A DNA stretch of 22,419 nt from CARZYU01 sp964370085 (GCA_964370085.1 CAYJHI010000017.1:1-22419); one strand, 5' to 3'. Positions 8,210 through 14,739 are shown, counted from the first letter of the stretch. Notes: generated by a model not told the origin, from the sequence alone. Program-made: numbers and translations.

Positions 8210-8489
8210 CTAGTTTTTCAAGTGGCATAAAACCACTCTTTTTACTAACTTCTTCTCCATTATTAAATAGAAGTATAGTAGGAACAGACATTATTCCATA
8301 CTCTCTAGCAAGATCTTGATTACTATCAATATCTACTTTAACAACCTTAACATCCGTTCTCAATTCACTAAACTTTTCTAGTACAGGCGACAACATCTTA
8401 CAAGGACCACACCATTCAGCATAAAAGTCAACCAATACTTTACCTTCTTTTATTTCATTTTTTAAATCGTTATTTTCTATATAAACCAT
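8190..8489 (-). CDS. trxA: Thioredoxin
   Basis: A 99-aa thioredoxin, the usual size for the family, which reduces protein disulfides in the cytosol with electrons from thioredoxin reductase. The redox site WCGPC is at residues 26-30 (Cys27, Cys30), preceded by the LVDFYAE strand, and the cis-proline is in MSVPT at residue 70. The buried Asp of the DFYAE strand is also present, so it should be active. The ATG at 8489 follows GGAGAG. It is 8 bp behind cvpA and very likely shares its transcript; trxA, cvpA and rnhC are often found close together in Bacillota. No thioredoxin reductase is in the window. Confidence 0.96.
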   Translation of the reverse strand: MVYIENNDLKNEIKEGKVLVDFYAEWCGPCKMLSPVLEKFSELRTDVKVVKVDIDSNQDLAREYGIMSVPTILLFNNGEEVSKKSGFMPLEKLEEFVNN

Positions 8490-8497
8490 ATTCTCTC

Positions 8498-9211
8498 CTA
8501 TCTATATTTTCCTAATATATTTTCAATACCACCTACAGTATTAAGTTTACCACTTTTAACTAAATCGTCAACACTAGAAACAGTTACAACTTCATGTTTA
8601 AGCATACTATCAAGTGCATTAAGATTAAATTCGTTAACATCTTTAGTATCGTTATACTCAACAACATAATCATGTATTTCAGTAATACTATCACTAGTAC
8701 CTTTAATAACATCTGTAAGCACCGGAGTATAATTAATCATTCCATGAGCTATACCAGAATCATTAAAAATTTCTAAATTAAATGCCGGTTGTCTAAATAA
8801 AACAAGAGCAACTAAGATAATAACATACCCTTCTATTAAACCTAATATGAATCCCAAAATCTTACTAGGAATAGCAAGAATAATAGTAATCTTTAATAGT
8901 TTCTCAAATGCCCCAGTCACTAAAGTAACCAATCTAAAGACTACCATCAATAATGCAAATACTATCAAAAATGCCAAAGCTTGATACAATAATATATTTA
9001 AACTAACAGCACCTCCACCTTCTCCAAAAAACTCAAAAAAAGGTAGTGAATTCATAAAGAAATCCGCAATTGGATTTTTAAACATAAACGATAATACAAA
9101 TACTAAAATAATTCCAACAACATTAACTGCTTCTGCAAAAAAACCTCTCTTAAAACCAATAACCCCAAATAAACCAATAAATAAAATAATAACTACATCA
9201 ATAATATTCAT
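8498..9211 (-). CDS. cvpA: CvpA-family membrane protein
   Basis: A 237-aa protein of the CvpA (colicin V production) family. Four hydrophobic segments are visible, at about residues 3-22, 28-45, 70-95 and 105-135. The family pattern at the start (IDVVIILFIGLFGVIGFKRG, with the conserved G-x-x-x-G-F-x-R/K-G) is clear. The C-terminal 80 residues are hydrophilic. The biochemical function of the family is not firmly known; it is linked to envelope stress and biofilm traits in some bacteria. The ATG at 9211 follows GGAAGG. It is divergent from rnhC and followed by trxA. In many Bacillota the rnhC-cvpA region also carries zapA and mutS2, which are absent here. Confidence 0.85.
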   Translation of the reverse strand: MNIIDVVIILFIGLFGVIGFKRGFFAEAVNVVGIILVFVLSFMFKNPIADFFMNSLPFFEFFGEGGGAVSLNILLYQALAFLIVFALLMVVFRLVTLVTGAFEKLLKITIILAIPSKILGFILGLIEGYVIILVALVLFRQPAFNLEIFNDSGIAHGMINYTPVLTDVIKGTSDSITEIHDYVVEYNDTKDVNEFNLNALDSMLKHEVVTVSSVDDLVKSGKLNTVGGIENILGKYR

Positions 9212-9235
9212 AACTCTAATCCTTCCTATATTTAT

Positions 9236-9268
9236 ATTATAACTGAATTTGTAGAAATATGCTATAAT
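9236..9268. promoter_or_regulatory. Divergent promoter region of cvpA-trxA (-) and rnhC (+)
   Basis: The plus strand has an extended -10 TGCTATAAT (TATAAT at 9263-9268) for rnhC, 17 bases before its start. The minus strand has TATAAT (9236-9241) for cvpA. Neither has a good -35. The two -10 boxes are only 21 bp apart, so the promoters overlap and may interfere with each other. Confidence 0.5.
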
Positions 9269-9285
9269 AATTATGAGGTGTTATT

Positions 9286-10194
9286 ATGAATATTGTATTT
9301 AAAGTAAATGATGAAGTAAAAAATAAAATGATTGAATATTATCAAGATAAAAAAAGAGATAAAGTTATACCCTATGTTGTCTTTCAAGCAGAAGAAGAAG
9401 ATACTGTCATAACTTTATACGAATCAAATAAAGTAATGTTTCAAGGATTAAGCGCTGACGTAGATGCCTCTATGTGGCAAATAATGATGGGGACACAACC
9501 AGTTGATCAAAAAGAACAAGAAAAAACTTATAATAAGTACTACAGTTGTACTTCCATCGGATCAGATGAAGTTGGAACCGGAGATTATTTCGGTCCTATT
9601 GTCGTAACTTCTGCTTATGTCAAAAAAGAAGATATTCCGTACCTAGAAAGTTTAGGTATCAAAGACTCTAAGAAATTAGATGATGAAAAAATATTAAAAA
9701 TTGCTAAAGAAATATCTAAAAAAATAAAGTACAAAAGTACTATCCTTTCTAACAAAGAGTATAATGATAGCCACAGTAGTGATTTTAACATGAATAAAAT
9801 AAAAGCTATTCTTCATAACAAAGTATTATATCAGTTAGTACAAGAAGAAACAAACTATGATTATATTATTGTTGATGAATTCGCCAAAGAACATAGTTAT
9901 TACAATTATTTAAAAGGTATGAGTCCTATTCAAAAAGATATTACTTTTATGACCAAAGCCGAAGATAAAAATCTTGCCGTAGCATGCGCTTCTATTATAA
10001 GTAGATATATCTTTCTAAAAGAATTTGATAAGTTATGTGATAAACTTCACTTACCACTAGTCAAAGGTGCAGGACCTGCCGTTGATAAAATTGGTGAAGA
10101 AGTAGTTGAAAAATACGGAAAAGAAAAATTAGAAGAAGTTGCTAAATTAAATTTTAAAAATACCCAAAGAATCTTAAAGACACTAGTTATCTAG
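9286..10194 (+). CDS. rnhC: Ribonuclease HIII
   Basis: A 302-aa RNase HIII, which cuts the RNA strand of RNA-DNA hybrids (R-loops, Okazaki primers). Residues 1-75 form the N-terminal substrate-binding (TBP-like) domain that separates HIII from HII. The catalytic domain starts at SIGSDEVGTGDYFGP, with Asp94 and Glu95 as the first two metal ligands. Asp197 (YIIVDEFAK) and Glu226 (TKAEDKNLAVACASIISR) complete the DEDE set. Length and motifs are normal. The ATG at 9286 has GAGGTG 5 bases upstream. It is the only large plus-strand gene here and ends in a terminator whose hairpin contains its TAG stop. Confidence 0.96.
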   Translation: MNIVFKVNDEVKNKMIEYYQDKKRDKVIPYVVFQAEEEDTVITLYESNKVMFQGLSADVDASMWQIMMGTQPVDQKEQEKTYNKYYSCTSIGSDEVGTGDYFGPIVVTSAYVKKEDIPYLESLGIKDSKKLDDEKILKIAKEISKKIKYKSTILSNKEYNDSHSSDFNMNKIKAILHNKVLYQLVQEETNYDYIIVDEFAKEHSYYNYLKGMSPIQKDITFMTKAEDKNLAVACASIISRYIFLKEFDKLCDKLHLPLVKGAGPAVDKIGEEVVEKYGKEKLEEVAKLNFKNTQRILKTLVI

Positions 10195-10203
10195 TGTTTT
10201 TTT
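10180..10203 (+). terminator. Terminator of rnhC, containing its stop codon
   Basis: The perfect 7-bp stem ACACTAG/CTAGTGT with a TTAT loop is followed by a run of T. The TAG stop (10192-10194) lies in the 3' arm. Confidence 0.85.
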
Positions 10204-10228
10204 GTTTTACCTAATAATTACCATAAGC

Positions 10229-10258
10229 TTTTTTTAAACTTTTTGCGAATAATATATT
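10229..10258 (+). promoter_or_regulatory. Possible promoter of small ORF, copy 1
   Basis: A TATATT -10 (10253-10258) stands about 65 bases before the ORF. The only -35 candidate is in the T-rich run (TTTTTT, 10229-10234, 18-bp spacer). It is identical in copy 2. A-T tracts around it could help the polymerase bind, but the -35 is poor. Confidence 0.35.
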
Positions 10259-10286
10259 AGAAGCATTTAGAACTAGACTACTGGTA

Positions 10287-10311
10287 CTCAGGGGGACTTC
10301 GGTTGACTGAG
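10287..10311 (+). promoter_or_regulatory. Leader hairpin with cUUCGg tetraloop before the small ORF, copy 1
   Basis: CTCAG (10287-10291) pairs with CTGAG (10307-10311), and an inner C-TTCG-G tetraloop (10297-10302) caps it. The GGAGG ribosome binding site (10311-10315) begins in the last base of the stem, so the fold may tune access of the ribosome. Confidence 0.5.
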
Positions 10312-10322
10312 GAGGTGGTAAT

Positions 10323-10403
10323 ATGTATAAGAAAGATTTCTTAATCTTGTCTTTACTACTTATTATTGTTTTATTAATCACCTATTTACTTAGGATTAAT
10401 TAA
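10323..10403 (+). CDS. 26-aa hydrophobic peptide, candidate type I toxin, copy 1
   Basis: The ATG at 10323 lies 7 bases after GGAGG within GAGGAGGTGG, one of the strongest ribosome binding sites in the window. The peptide starts MYKKDFLILS, continues as an unbroken run of Leu, Ile and Val with Thr and Tyr, and ends LLRIN. It is thus a single membrane helix of about 19 residues with Lys at the N-terminus and Arg near the C-terminus. This is the general form of type I toxins such as TisB, IbsC, DinQ or Fst, but I see no sequence match to any of them. A convergent antisense RNA gene overlaps the region just behind the stop. The identical second copy supports a real, maintained unit. A signalling or regulatory membrane peptide is the main alternative to a toxin. 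Confidence 0.7.
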   Translation: MYKKDFLILSLLLIIVLLITYLLRIN

Positions 10404-10404
10404 T

Positions 10405-10439
10405 AAAAAAGATTCAACTCACTCAGTGAATTGAATCTT
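10405..10439 (-). terminator. Hairpin terminator of antisense RNA, copy 1
   Basis: AAGATTCAACTCA (10409-10421) and TGAATTGAATCTT (10427-10439) form a 13-position stem with one C-A mismatch on the plus strand, which is a G-U pair on the minus strand. The loop is CTCAG. On the minus strand a T6 run follows; on the plus strand only ACTCCC does, so it acts mainly on minus-strand RNA. Confidence 0.8.
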
Positions 10440-10482
10440 ACTCCCACCAGTAAGCTCTAGATACAACTCTAGATGCTTCCCA
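10405..10482 (-). ncRNA. Candidate antisense (antitoxin) RNA, copy 1, about 78 nt
   Basis: A minus-strand promoter (10488-10515) and a minus-strand terminator (10405-10439) bracket about 78 nt with no ORF. The RNA would start near GTGGGAAGCATCTAGAG, carry two TCTAGA palindromes and end in the terminator hairpin directly behind the peptide ORF. It would be fully complementary to the 3' part of the peptide mRNA if that mRNA runs past its stop. The convergent, 3'-overlapping layout is that of txpA/ratA- and fst/RNAII-type loci. Transcript ends are predicted, not seen. Confidence 0.6.
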
Positions 10483-10487
10483 CTATT

Positions 10488-10515
10488 AGTTTACCATACT
10501 TTATTTTAATTACAA
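10488..10515 (-). promoter_or_regulatory. Promoter of antisense RNA, copy 1
   Basis: On the minus strand: TTGTAA (10510-10515), a 16-bp spacer and TAAACT (10488-10493) preceded by TGG (extended -10). Both boxes and the spacer length are kept in copy 2 although the spacer sequence differs. Confidence 0.65.
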
Positions 10516-10594
10516 GTACCAATAATTACCATAAGCTTTTTTTAAACTTTTTGCGAATAATATATTAGAAGCATTTAGAACTAGACTACTGGTA

Positions 10595-10619
10595 CTCAGG
10601 GGGACTTCGGTTGACTGAG
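10595..10619 (+). promoter_or_regulatory. Leader hairpin with cUUCGg tetraloop, copy 2
   Basis: Same as copy 1: CTCAG/CTGAG stem with a C-TTCG-G cap, ending at the GGAGG ribosome binding site. Confidence 0.5.
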
Positions 10620-10630
10620 GAGGTGGTAAT

Positions 10631-10711
10631 ATGTATAAGAAAGATTTCTTAATCTTGTCTTTACTACTTATTATTGTTTTATTAATCACCTATTTACTTA
10701 GGATTAATTAA
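10631..10711 (+). CDS. 26-aa hydrophobic peptide, candidate type I toxin, copy 2
   Basis: The nucleotide sequence is identical to the ORF of copy 1, including leader, ribosome binding site and stop, so the peptide is the same. It lies between copy 1 and the convergent valS gene. Its antisense partner differs from that of copy 1 in the hairpin. Minus-strand read-through from valS would also run antisense to this ORF. Confidence 0.7.
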   Translation: MYKKDFLILSLLLIIVLLITYLLRIN

Positions 10712-10712
10712 T

Positions 10713-10748
10713 AAAAAAAGATTCACCTCAATACTTGAAGTGGATCTT
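10713..10748 (-). terminator. Hairpin terminator of antisense RNA, copy 2 (and perhaps valS)
   Basis: AAGATTCACCTCA (10718-10730) and TGAAGTGGATCTT (10736-10748) form the stem, the loop is ATACT, and T7 follows on the minus strand. Relative to copy 1, one A-T pair has become C-G with both sides changed. It is also the first good minus-strand terminator after valS. Confidence 0.8.
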
Positions 10749-10791
10749 TCCCTCACCAGTAAGCTCTAGATACAACTCTAGATGCTTCCCA
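10713..10791 (-). ncRNA. Candidate antisense (antitoxin) RNA, copy 2, about 79 nt
   Basis: Same layout as copy 1: promoter at 10797-10824, terminator at 10713-10748, no ORF inside. The 5' half, with the two TCTAGA palindromes and TACTGGT, is the same as in copy 1; the terminator loop and stem differ. Promoter-like boxes stand directly behind valS, so valS transcripts may also supply this RNA. Confidence 0.6.
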
Positions 10792-10796
10792 CTATT

Positions 10797-10824
10797 AGTT
10801 TATCATATTTTACTATAATTACAA
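10797..10824 (-). promoter_or_regulatory. Promoter of antisense RNA, copy 2
   Basis: On the minus strand: TTGTAA (10819-10824), a 16-bp spacer and TAAACT (10797-10802) preceded by TGA (extended -10). Confidence 0.65.
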
Positions 10825-10833
10825 CTGTTAAAA

Positions 10834-13359
10834 TTATCCAATTAAAGCAGCCAATTCCATTTTTTCTTTTTCTAAGTTTTCTTTTTCTTGTTCCACCAAA
10901 GAAGCAGGAGCTTTCGCTACATAGTTTTCATTACTTAACAGACCCTCTCTTCGTTTAATAGAAGCCTGTAAAGAAGCAATTTGTTTTTCTTTTAACATTC
11001 TATCTTCTTCTGTTTCCTCTTTTTCAAAGAAAACAATCATACTATAATTTTTAGTAAATACATCATATGCTTTAATATTTAATTTTTCACTAATAACAGA
11101 ATCATTAAGTTTCAAAATATTTTTTATCAATGAATAGTCACTATCGTTGTTAATAAACACTTTTAAATCATTAGTCATTTTATTTTCTAATTTAATATTT
11201 CTAAAAGACTTAATAAACTTAATTTGATCATCTATATCAGAAGTTTCAACCTCAAATAATAAATTATTATCTACTATCGGATATTCACTAATCATGATAG
11301 ATTCAGTATCTTTAATAGGTAACATTTGATATATTTCTTCTGTTATAAATGGAGCAAACGGATGTAATAACTTTAATATTTTATCAAGTACATATATCAA
11401 AGTAGATTTAGTACTATTTTTATCTAAAGAGAACTTACTCATTTCTATATAATTATCACAGAAACTTTCCCAAATAAAATTATATAAGTCACTTCCAACC
11501 AAGTTAAAGTCATAATTATCCATATTCTTAGTAACTTCACTAATTACATTTTGTAACTTAGTTAAAATCCATTTGTCTTTTGCTTCTATCTCTGATAAAT
11601 CAATTTCAGTAAAATTTTCCGTATTCATTAATACATAACGAGAAGCATTCCATAATTTATTAAGGAAATTCCAAGTAGAAGATACCTTCTCAACATCATA
11701 ACGAAGATCCATCCCAGAAGCTGTATTAGTTGATAAGAAAAATCTAAGTGCATCTGCCCCATACTCCTCTATAACATCCATCGGATCTACTCCATTACCT
11801 AAACTCTTAGACATCTTACGACCATCTTTATCACGAATAAGACCATGGATTAAACAATCTTTAAAAGGTCTAGTATTAGTAAAGTGAAGCCCTTGAAAAG
11901 TCATACGATTAACCCAAAAAGGTATAATATCATAACCAGTTACTAAAACATTATTAGGATAATACTTTTTATAATCTTCTGTTTCATTAGGCCAACCCAT
12001 TGTTGAAAAAGGCCATAAAGCACTAGAAAACCATGTATCTAACACATCATTATCTTGAACCCAACCTTCTCCACTAGGAGCTTCCTTACCTACATAAACT
12101 TCATCACCTTTGTACCACGCAGGAATTCTATGACCCCACCATAATTGTCTAGAAATACACCAATCATATGTAATCTCCATCCAATGATTCATAATTTTTT
12201 CAAATCTTTCAGGTACAAAATTAACTTTATTTAAAGCATCTTTTTGATTTTCTAAAACTCTATCTGCAAGAGGTCTCATTTTAACAAACCATTGCTTTGA
12301 TAAATAAGGCTCTACAATCGCATCAGTTCTTTCAGAATGACCAACACTATGCGTCATTTTTTCTATTTTAATTAACAAATCTTCTTCTTTTAGTTTCTCT
12401 ATTAATTGCTTTCTCGCTTCAAAACGATCTAATCCCTTAAACATAAAAGCATTTTCATTCATCTTACCATCTGGTTCAATACAAACTACTCTTTCTAAAT
12501 TATGTCTATTACCTACTTCAAAGTCATTAGGATCATGAGCAGGAGTAATTTTAACTACCCCAGTTCCAAATTCCGGATCAGCATAAGAATCTGCTACTAC
12601 TATAATTTCTTTATTTGCAATCGGTAATATTACCTTCTTACCAATTAAGTCTTTATAACGTTCATCGTCTGGATTAACTGCCACTGCAACATCTCCAAAT
12701 AAAGTCTCAGGTCTAGTTGTAGCAACTTCTAAATAATCATTAGTTCCAGAAATCATATACTTCAAATGATAAAAAGCACCTTCTATATCTTTATGAATAA
12801 CCTCTTCGTTAGATAAAGCTGTCATTGCCATAGGATCCCAGTTTATAATACGTTCTCCTCTATAGATTAAACCTTGATTATAAAGATCAACAAATACTTT
12901 ACTAACAGCTTCTGATAAGCCTTCATCTAAAGTAAATCTCTCTTTAGAGTAGCATAATGAAAGTCCCATCTTAGCCCACTGACTACGAATGTTTTCTGAA
13001 TATTCTTTCTTCCAATCCCAGGCATATTCTAACCATTTATCTCTTTCTAATGATCTAGGTTGAATATCCATATCTCTCAACTTTGCATCTACTTTAGCTT
13101 GCGTTGCAATACCAGCATGATCCATTCCTGGTAACCACATTGCATCATACCCTTGCATTCTTTTAAAACGAATTAAAATATCTTGAATAGTCGTATCCCA
13201 AGCATGTCCTAAATGTAATTTACCCGTAACATTAGGAGGAGGAATAACTACTGAAAAAGCCTCTCCATTATTTTTATTAACTTCAAAGTACTTTTTTTCT
13301 AACCATTTCTCATACTTACCTTCTTCAACACTATTATGATTATATTTTGCTTCTAACAT
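10834..13359 (-). CDS. valS: Valyl-tRNA synthetase
   Basis: An 841-aa class I synthetase that attaches valine to tRNA-Val, in the size range of short bacterial ValRS. The HIGH motif is HLGH (residues 49-52, after PPNVTGK). The editing (CP1) domain has TTRPETLFGD (about 214-223) and ITPAHDPNDFEVG (about 271-283). The KMSKS loop is complete at 515-519 (DKDGRKMSKSLGN). The anticodon-binding domain follows, and a C-terminal Lys/Glu-rich coiled coil (about 785-841), typical of ValRS, ends the protein. The ATG at 13359 follows GGGTGAT. Expression is controlled by a T-box leader directly upstream. It is convergent with the tandem small-ORF units. Confidence 0.98.
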   Translation of the reverse strand: MLEAKYNHNSVEEGKYEKWLEKKYFEVNKNNGEAFSVVIPPPNVTGKLHLGHAWDTTIQDILIRFKRMQGYDAMWLPGMDHAGIATQAKVDAKLRDMDIQPRSLERDKWLEYAWDWKKEYSENIRSQWAKMGLSLCYSKERFTLDEGLSEAVSKVFVDLYNQGLIYRGERIINWDPMAMTALSNEEVIHKDIEGAFYHLKYMISGTNDYLEVATTRPETLFGDVAVAVNPDDERYKDLIGKKVILPIANKEIIVVADSYADPEFGTGVVKITPAHDPNDFEVGNRHNLERVVCIEPDGKMNENAFMFKGLDRFEARKQLIEKLKEEDLLIKIEKMTHSVGHSERTDAIVEPYLSKQWFVKMRPLADRVLENQKDALNKVNFVPERFEKIMNHWMEITYDWCISRQLWWGHRIPAWYKGDEVYVGKEAPSGEGWVQDNDVLDTWFSSALWPFSTMGWPNETEDYKKYYPNNVLVTGYDIIPFWVNRMTFQGLHFTNTRPFKDCLIHGLIRDKDGRKMSKSLGNGVDPMDVIEEYGADALRFFLSTNTASGMDLRYDVEKVSSTWNFLNKLWNASRYVLMNTENFTEIDLSEIEAKDKWILTKLQNVISEVTKNMDNYDFNLVGSDLYNFIWESFCDNYIEMSKFSLDKNSTKSTLIYVLDKILKLLHPFAPFITEEIYQMLPIKDTESIMISEYPIVDNNLLFEVETSDIDDQIKFIKSFRNIKLENKMTNDLKVFINNDSDYSLIKNILKLNDSVISEKLNIKAYDVFTKNYSMIVFFEKEETEEDRMLKEKQIASLQASIKRREGLLSNENYVAKAPASLVEQEKENLEKEKMELAALIG

Positions 13360-13380
13360 ATTATCACCCTTTCATAAACA

Positions 13381-13418
13381 AAAAAAACGATAACCCATCC
13401 CAAAGGACGAATTATCGT
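13381..13418 (-). terminator. Regulated terminator of the valS T-box leader
   Basis: On the minus strand ACGATAA pairs with TTATCGT (7 bp), extended inward by weaker pairs around GTCC/GGAT, then T7. It shares bases with the antiterminator (AAGG...CCTT), as in T-box switches. Confidence 0.85.
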
Positions 13419-13569
13419 GGTACCACCTTATTTTATACTCTATAGAATATATCGGTTCAAACCGTTAAACTCCATTTGCAACCTTCATATATCAATATTA
13501 TTAGTTCACACCAAACACTAACTCTCTTAAAATATCCAATATATTACTCCTCAAACATCACTGTTTAAT
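13381..13569 (-). promoter_or_regulatory. T-box riboswitch leader of valS
   Basis: The minus strand carries the T-box core AAGGTGGTACCACG with the partner CGTCCTT, which form the antiterminator; TGGT in the bulge would pair with the ACCA end of an uncharged tRNA with discriminator A. Upstream are the conserved GGTGTGAA of the Stem I distal loop, AAGAGAG, AGTA...GAA of a specifier-loop E motif, and the Stem III hairpin CGGTT/AACCG. Uncharged tRNA should stabilise the antiterminator and let transcription run into valS. The codon in the specifier position is not clearly a valine codon. Confidence 0.9.
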
Positions 13570-13575
13570 AGACAT

Positions 13576-13604
13576 ATTTTATCAAACAAAATCTACTTTG
13601 TAAA
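13576..13604 (-). promoter_or_regulatory. Promoter of the valS T-box transcript
   Basis: On the minus strand: TTTACA (13599-13604), 17 bp and TAAAAT (13576-13581). The -35 lies in the last codons of the aldo/keto reductase gene. Confidence 0.6.
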
Positions 13605-14708
13605 GTACTCATCACATTTATTTAATAAATCAACTATTTCTAAATGTTGAGGACATACATTCTCACAAGCTTTACAATCAATACAACTAGAACCTTTATT
13701 TTCAAGTTCATTATACCAAGTCTGTACACCATCTTCATTAAGATAAGGATTCTCTAACTGATGATTATATTTTTCAAAAATACTAGAAATAGGTATTCCC
13801 ATAGGACATCCATCTTTACAATAATCACACTTAGTACAGTTAATAATATTATAACTTCTAAATACTTCTTCTGCTGTTTTATAACAATTTAATTCTTCTT
13901 CAGTTAAAGTTTCAGCTTCAAAGTTAGAAAAAGCCTCGCAGTTACGTTCTACATCACTAACAGATCTCATACCGCTAAGTACAATCTTGTTATTAACAAA
14001 ATCAGTAATATATCTAAATGATATATCAGCATCACTAATATCTTTAAATTTCTCATCTAAAATTTCTCTAACTTTAACAGGAACATGAGTAAGTCTACCC
14101 CCTCTTAAAGGTTCCATAATAACAACTTCCACATTTTTACTCTTCGCGTACTCATACATCTTTAAAGCATCTTGATCATATGCATCAACATAATTAAATT
14201 GTAATTGACAAAAATCCCACTCACAATCATCTATAATACTAACAAAAGTATCATAATCATCATGAAATGAAAAACCAATATTCTTAACTTTACTACCTTT
14301 AACATCTTTAATAAAGTCTTTATAACTCTCCGCCATCATATTTTCAAACTTATCTTTTGATAAAGCATGAAACATATAATAATCTATATAATCAGTATCC
14401 AAATTATTTAATTGTTCATCTAACAAGTCATAAAACTTACTTTTTTTAGTATAAGTAAACAAAGGCAACTTAGTTGCCACAAACAACTTATCACGTCCAT
14501 ATTTTTTTATAATATCTGCTACAAAAGCTTCATTATTACCATTACTATATACATAAGCAGTATCAAAGTAATTAATACCTCTCTCAATACAAGCATCAAT
14601 TATCTTCATTGATTCTTCTTTATCAACTATTTCTCCATTCATAGGAACTCTCATACAACCCATTCCAAGTAGAGAAACTTTATTACCACAAAAATTTCTA
14701 TATTTCAT
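13593..14708 (-). CDS. Aldo/keto reductase with C-terminal 4Fe-4S domain
   Basis: A 371-aa protein of the predicted oxidoreductase group that joins an aldo/keto reductase barrel to a ferredoxin-like tail. The barrel (1-280) has the catalytic set: Asp49 and Tyr54 (FDTAYVYSNGNNE), Lys80 (VATKLP) and His114 (YYMFHALSK). The tail has two four-Cys motifs, C291-C294-C297-C301 (CTKCDYCKDGC-P) and C342-C345-C348-C352 (CIDCKACENVC-P), fit for two 4Fe-4S clusters. It probably reduces a carbonyl substrate, or works in reverse, with electrons passing through the clusters; the substrate is unknown. The ATG at 14708 follows AAGGAG. It stands alone between the dnaJ terminator and the valS leader. An anaerobic or low-oxygen lifestyle would fit but is inference. 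Confidence 0.9.
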   Translation of the reverse strand: MKYRNFCGNKVSLLGMGCMRVPMNGEIVDKEESMKIIDACIERGINYFDTAYVYSNGNNEAFVADIIKKYGRDKLFVATKLPLFTYTKKSKFYDLLDEQLNNLDTDYIDYYMFHALSKDKFENMMAESYKDFIKDVKGSKVKNIGFSFHDDYDTFVSIIDDCEWDFCQLQFNYVDAYDQDALKMYEYAKSKNVEVVIMEPLRGGRLTHVPVKVREILDEKFKDISDADISFRYITDFVNNKIVLSGMRSVSDVERNCEAFSNFEAETLTEEELNCYKTAEEVFRSYNIINCTKCDYCKDGCPMGIPISSIFEKYNHQLENPYLNEDGVQTWYNELENKGSSCIDCKACENVCPQHLEIVDLLNKCDEYFTK

Positions 14709-14730
14709 ATTAATCTCCTTTTCATATAAT

Positions 14731-14739
14731 AGTATAACA
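14731..14739 (-). promoter_or_regulatory. Possible extended -10 promoter of the aldo/keto reductase
   Basis: On the minus strand TGTTATACT (TATACT at 14731-14736 with TG one base upstream) directly follows the dnaJ terminator. No good -35 is visible because it would fall in the terminator hairpin. Confidence 0.35.

Larger units (their letters stand above)
10213..10520 (+). repeat. Tandem 308-bp unit, copy 1 (candidate type I toxin-antitoxin locus)
   Basis: The first unit begins with AATAATTACC and contains, in order, a plus-strand promoter region, a 5' leader with a cUUCGg hairpin, a 26-codon ORF, a minus-strand terminator, an antisense RNA body and a minus-strand promoter. Bases 10213-10410 are identical to 10521-10718. 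The outer parts form an imperfect inverted repeat around the ORF: GAAGCATTTAGA, CTAGA and TACTGGT at 10260-10285, matched in inverse orientation by ACCAGT, CTAGA and TCTAGATGCTTC at 10446-10479. No target-site duplication or transposase is seen, so this looks like a local duplication and not an insertion sequence. Confidence 0.9.
10521..10829 (+). repeat. Tandem 308-bp unit, copy 2
   Basis: The second unit directly follows the first. Its first 198 bp are identical to copy 1. It then gains one A in the A run and differs through the hairpin (10718-10748), becomes nearly identical again over the CACCAGTAAG...CCCACTATTAG part, and differs at a few places in the antisense promoter spacer. It ends just before the stop codon of valS. 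Confidence 0.9.

Noticed and set aside
8594..8776. Plus-strand ORF of 60 aa inside cvpA
   Set aside because: Antisense shadow of a recognised gene.
10213..10829. Tandem 308-bp units as a small insertion element (MITE) or CRISPR-like array
   Set aside because: Only two adjacent copies, no target-site duplication, no transposase, imperfect internal inverted repeats and no short repeat-spacer pattern; promoters and ORF explain the unit better.
13586..13606. TACTTT/AAAGTA palindrome at the end of the aldo/keto reductase gene as its terminator
   Set aside because: The stem leaves almost no loop and the T run behind it is broken (ATTTTGTTTG); the same bases serve better as the -35 and spacer of the valS leader promoter.
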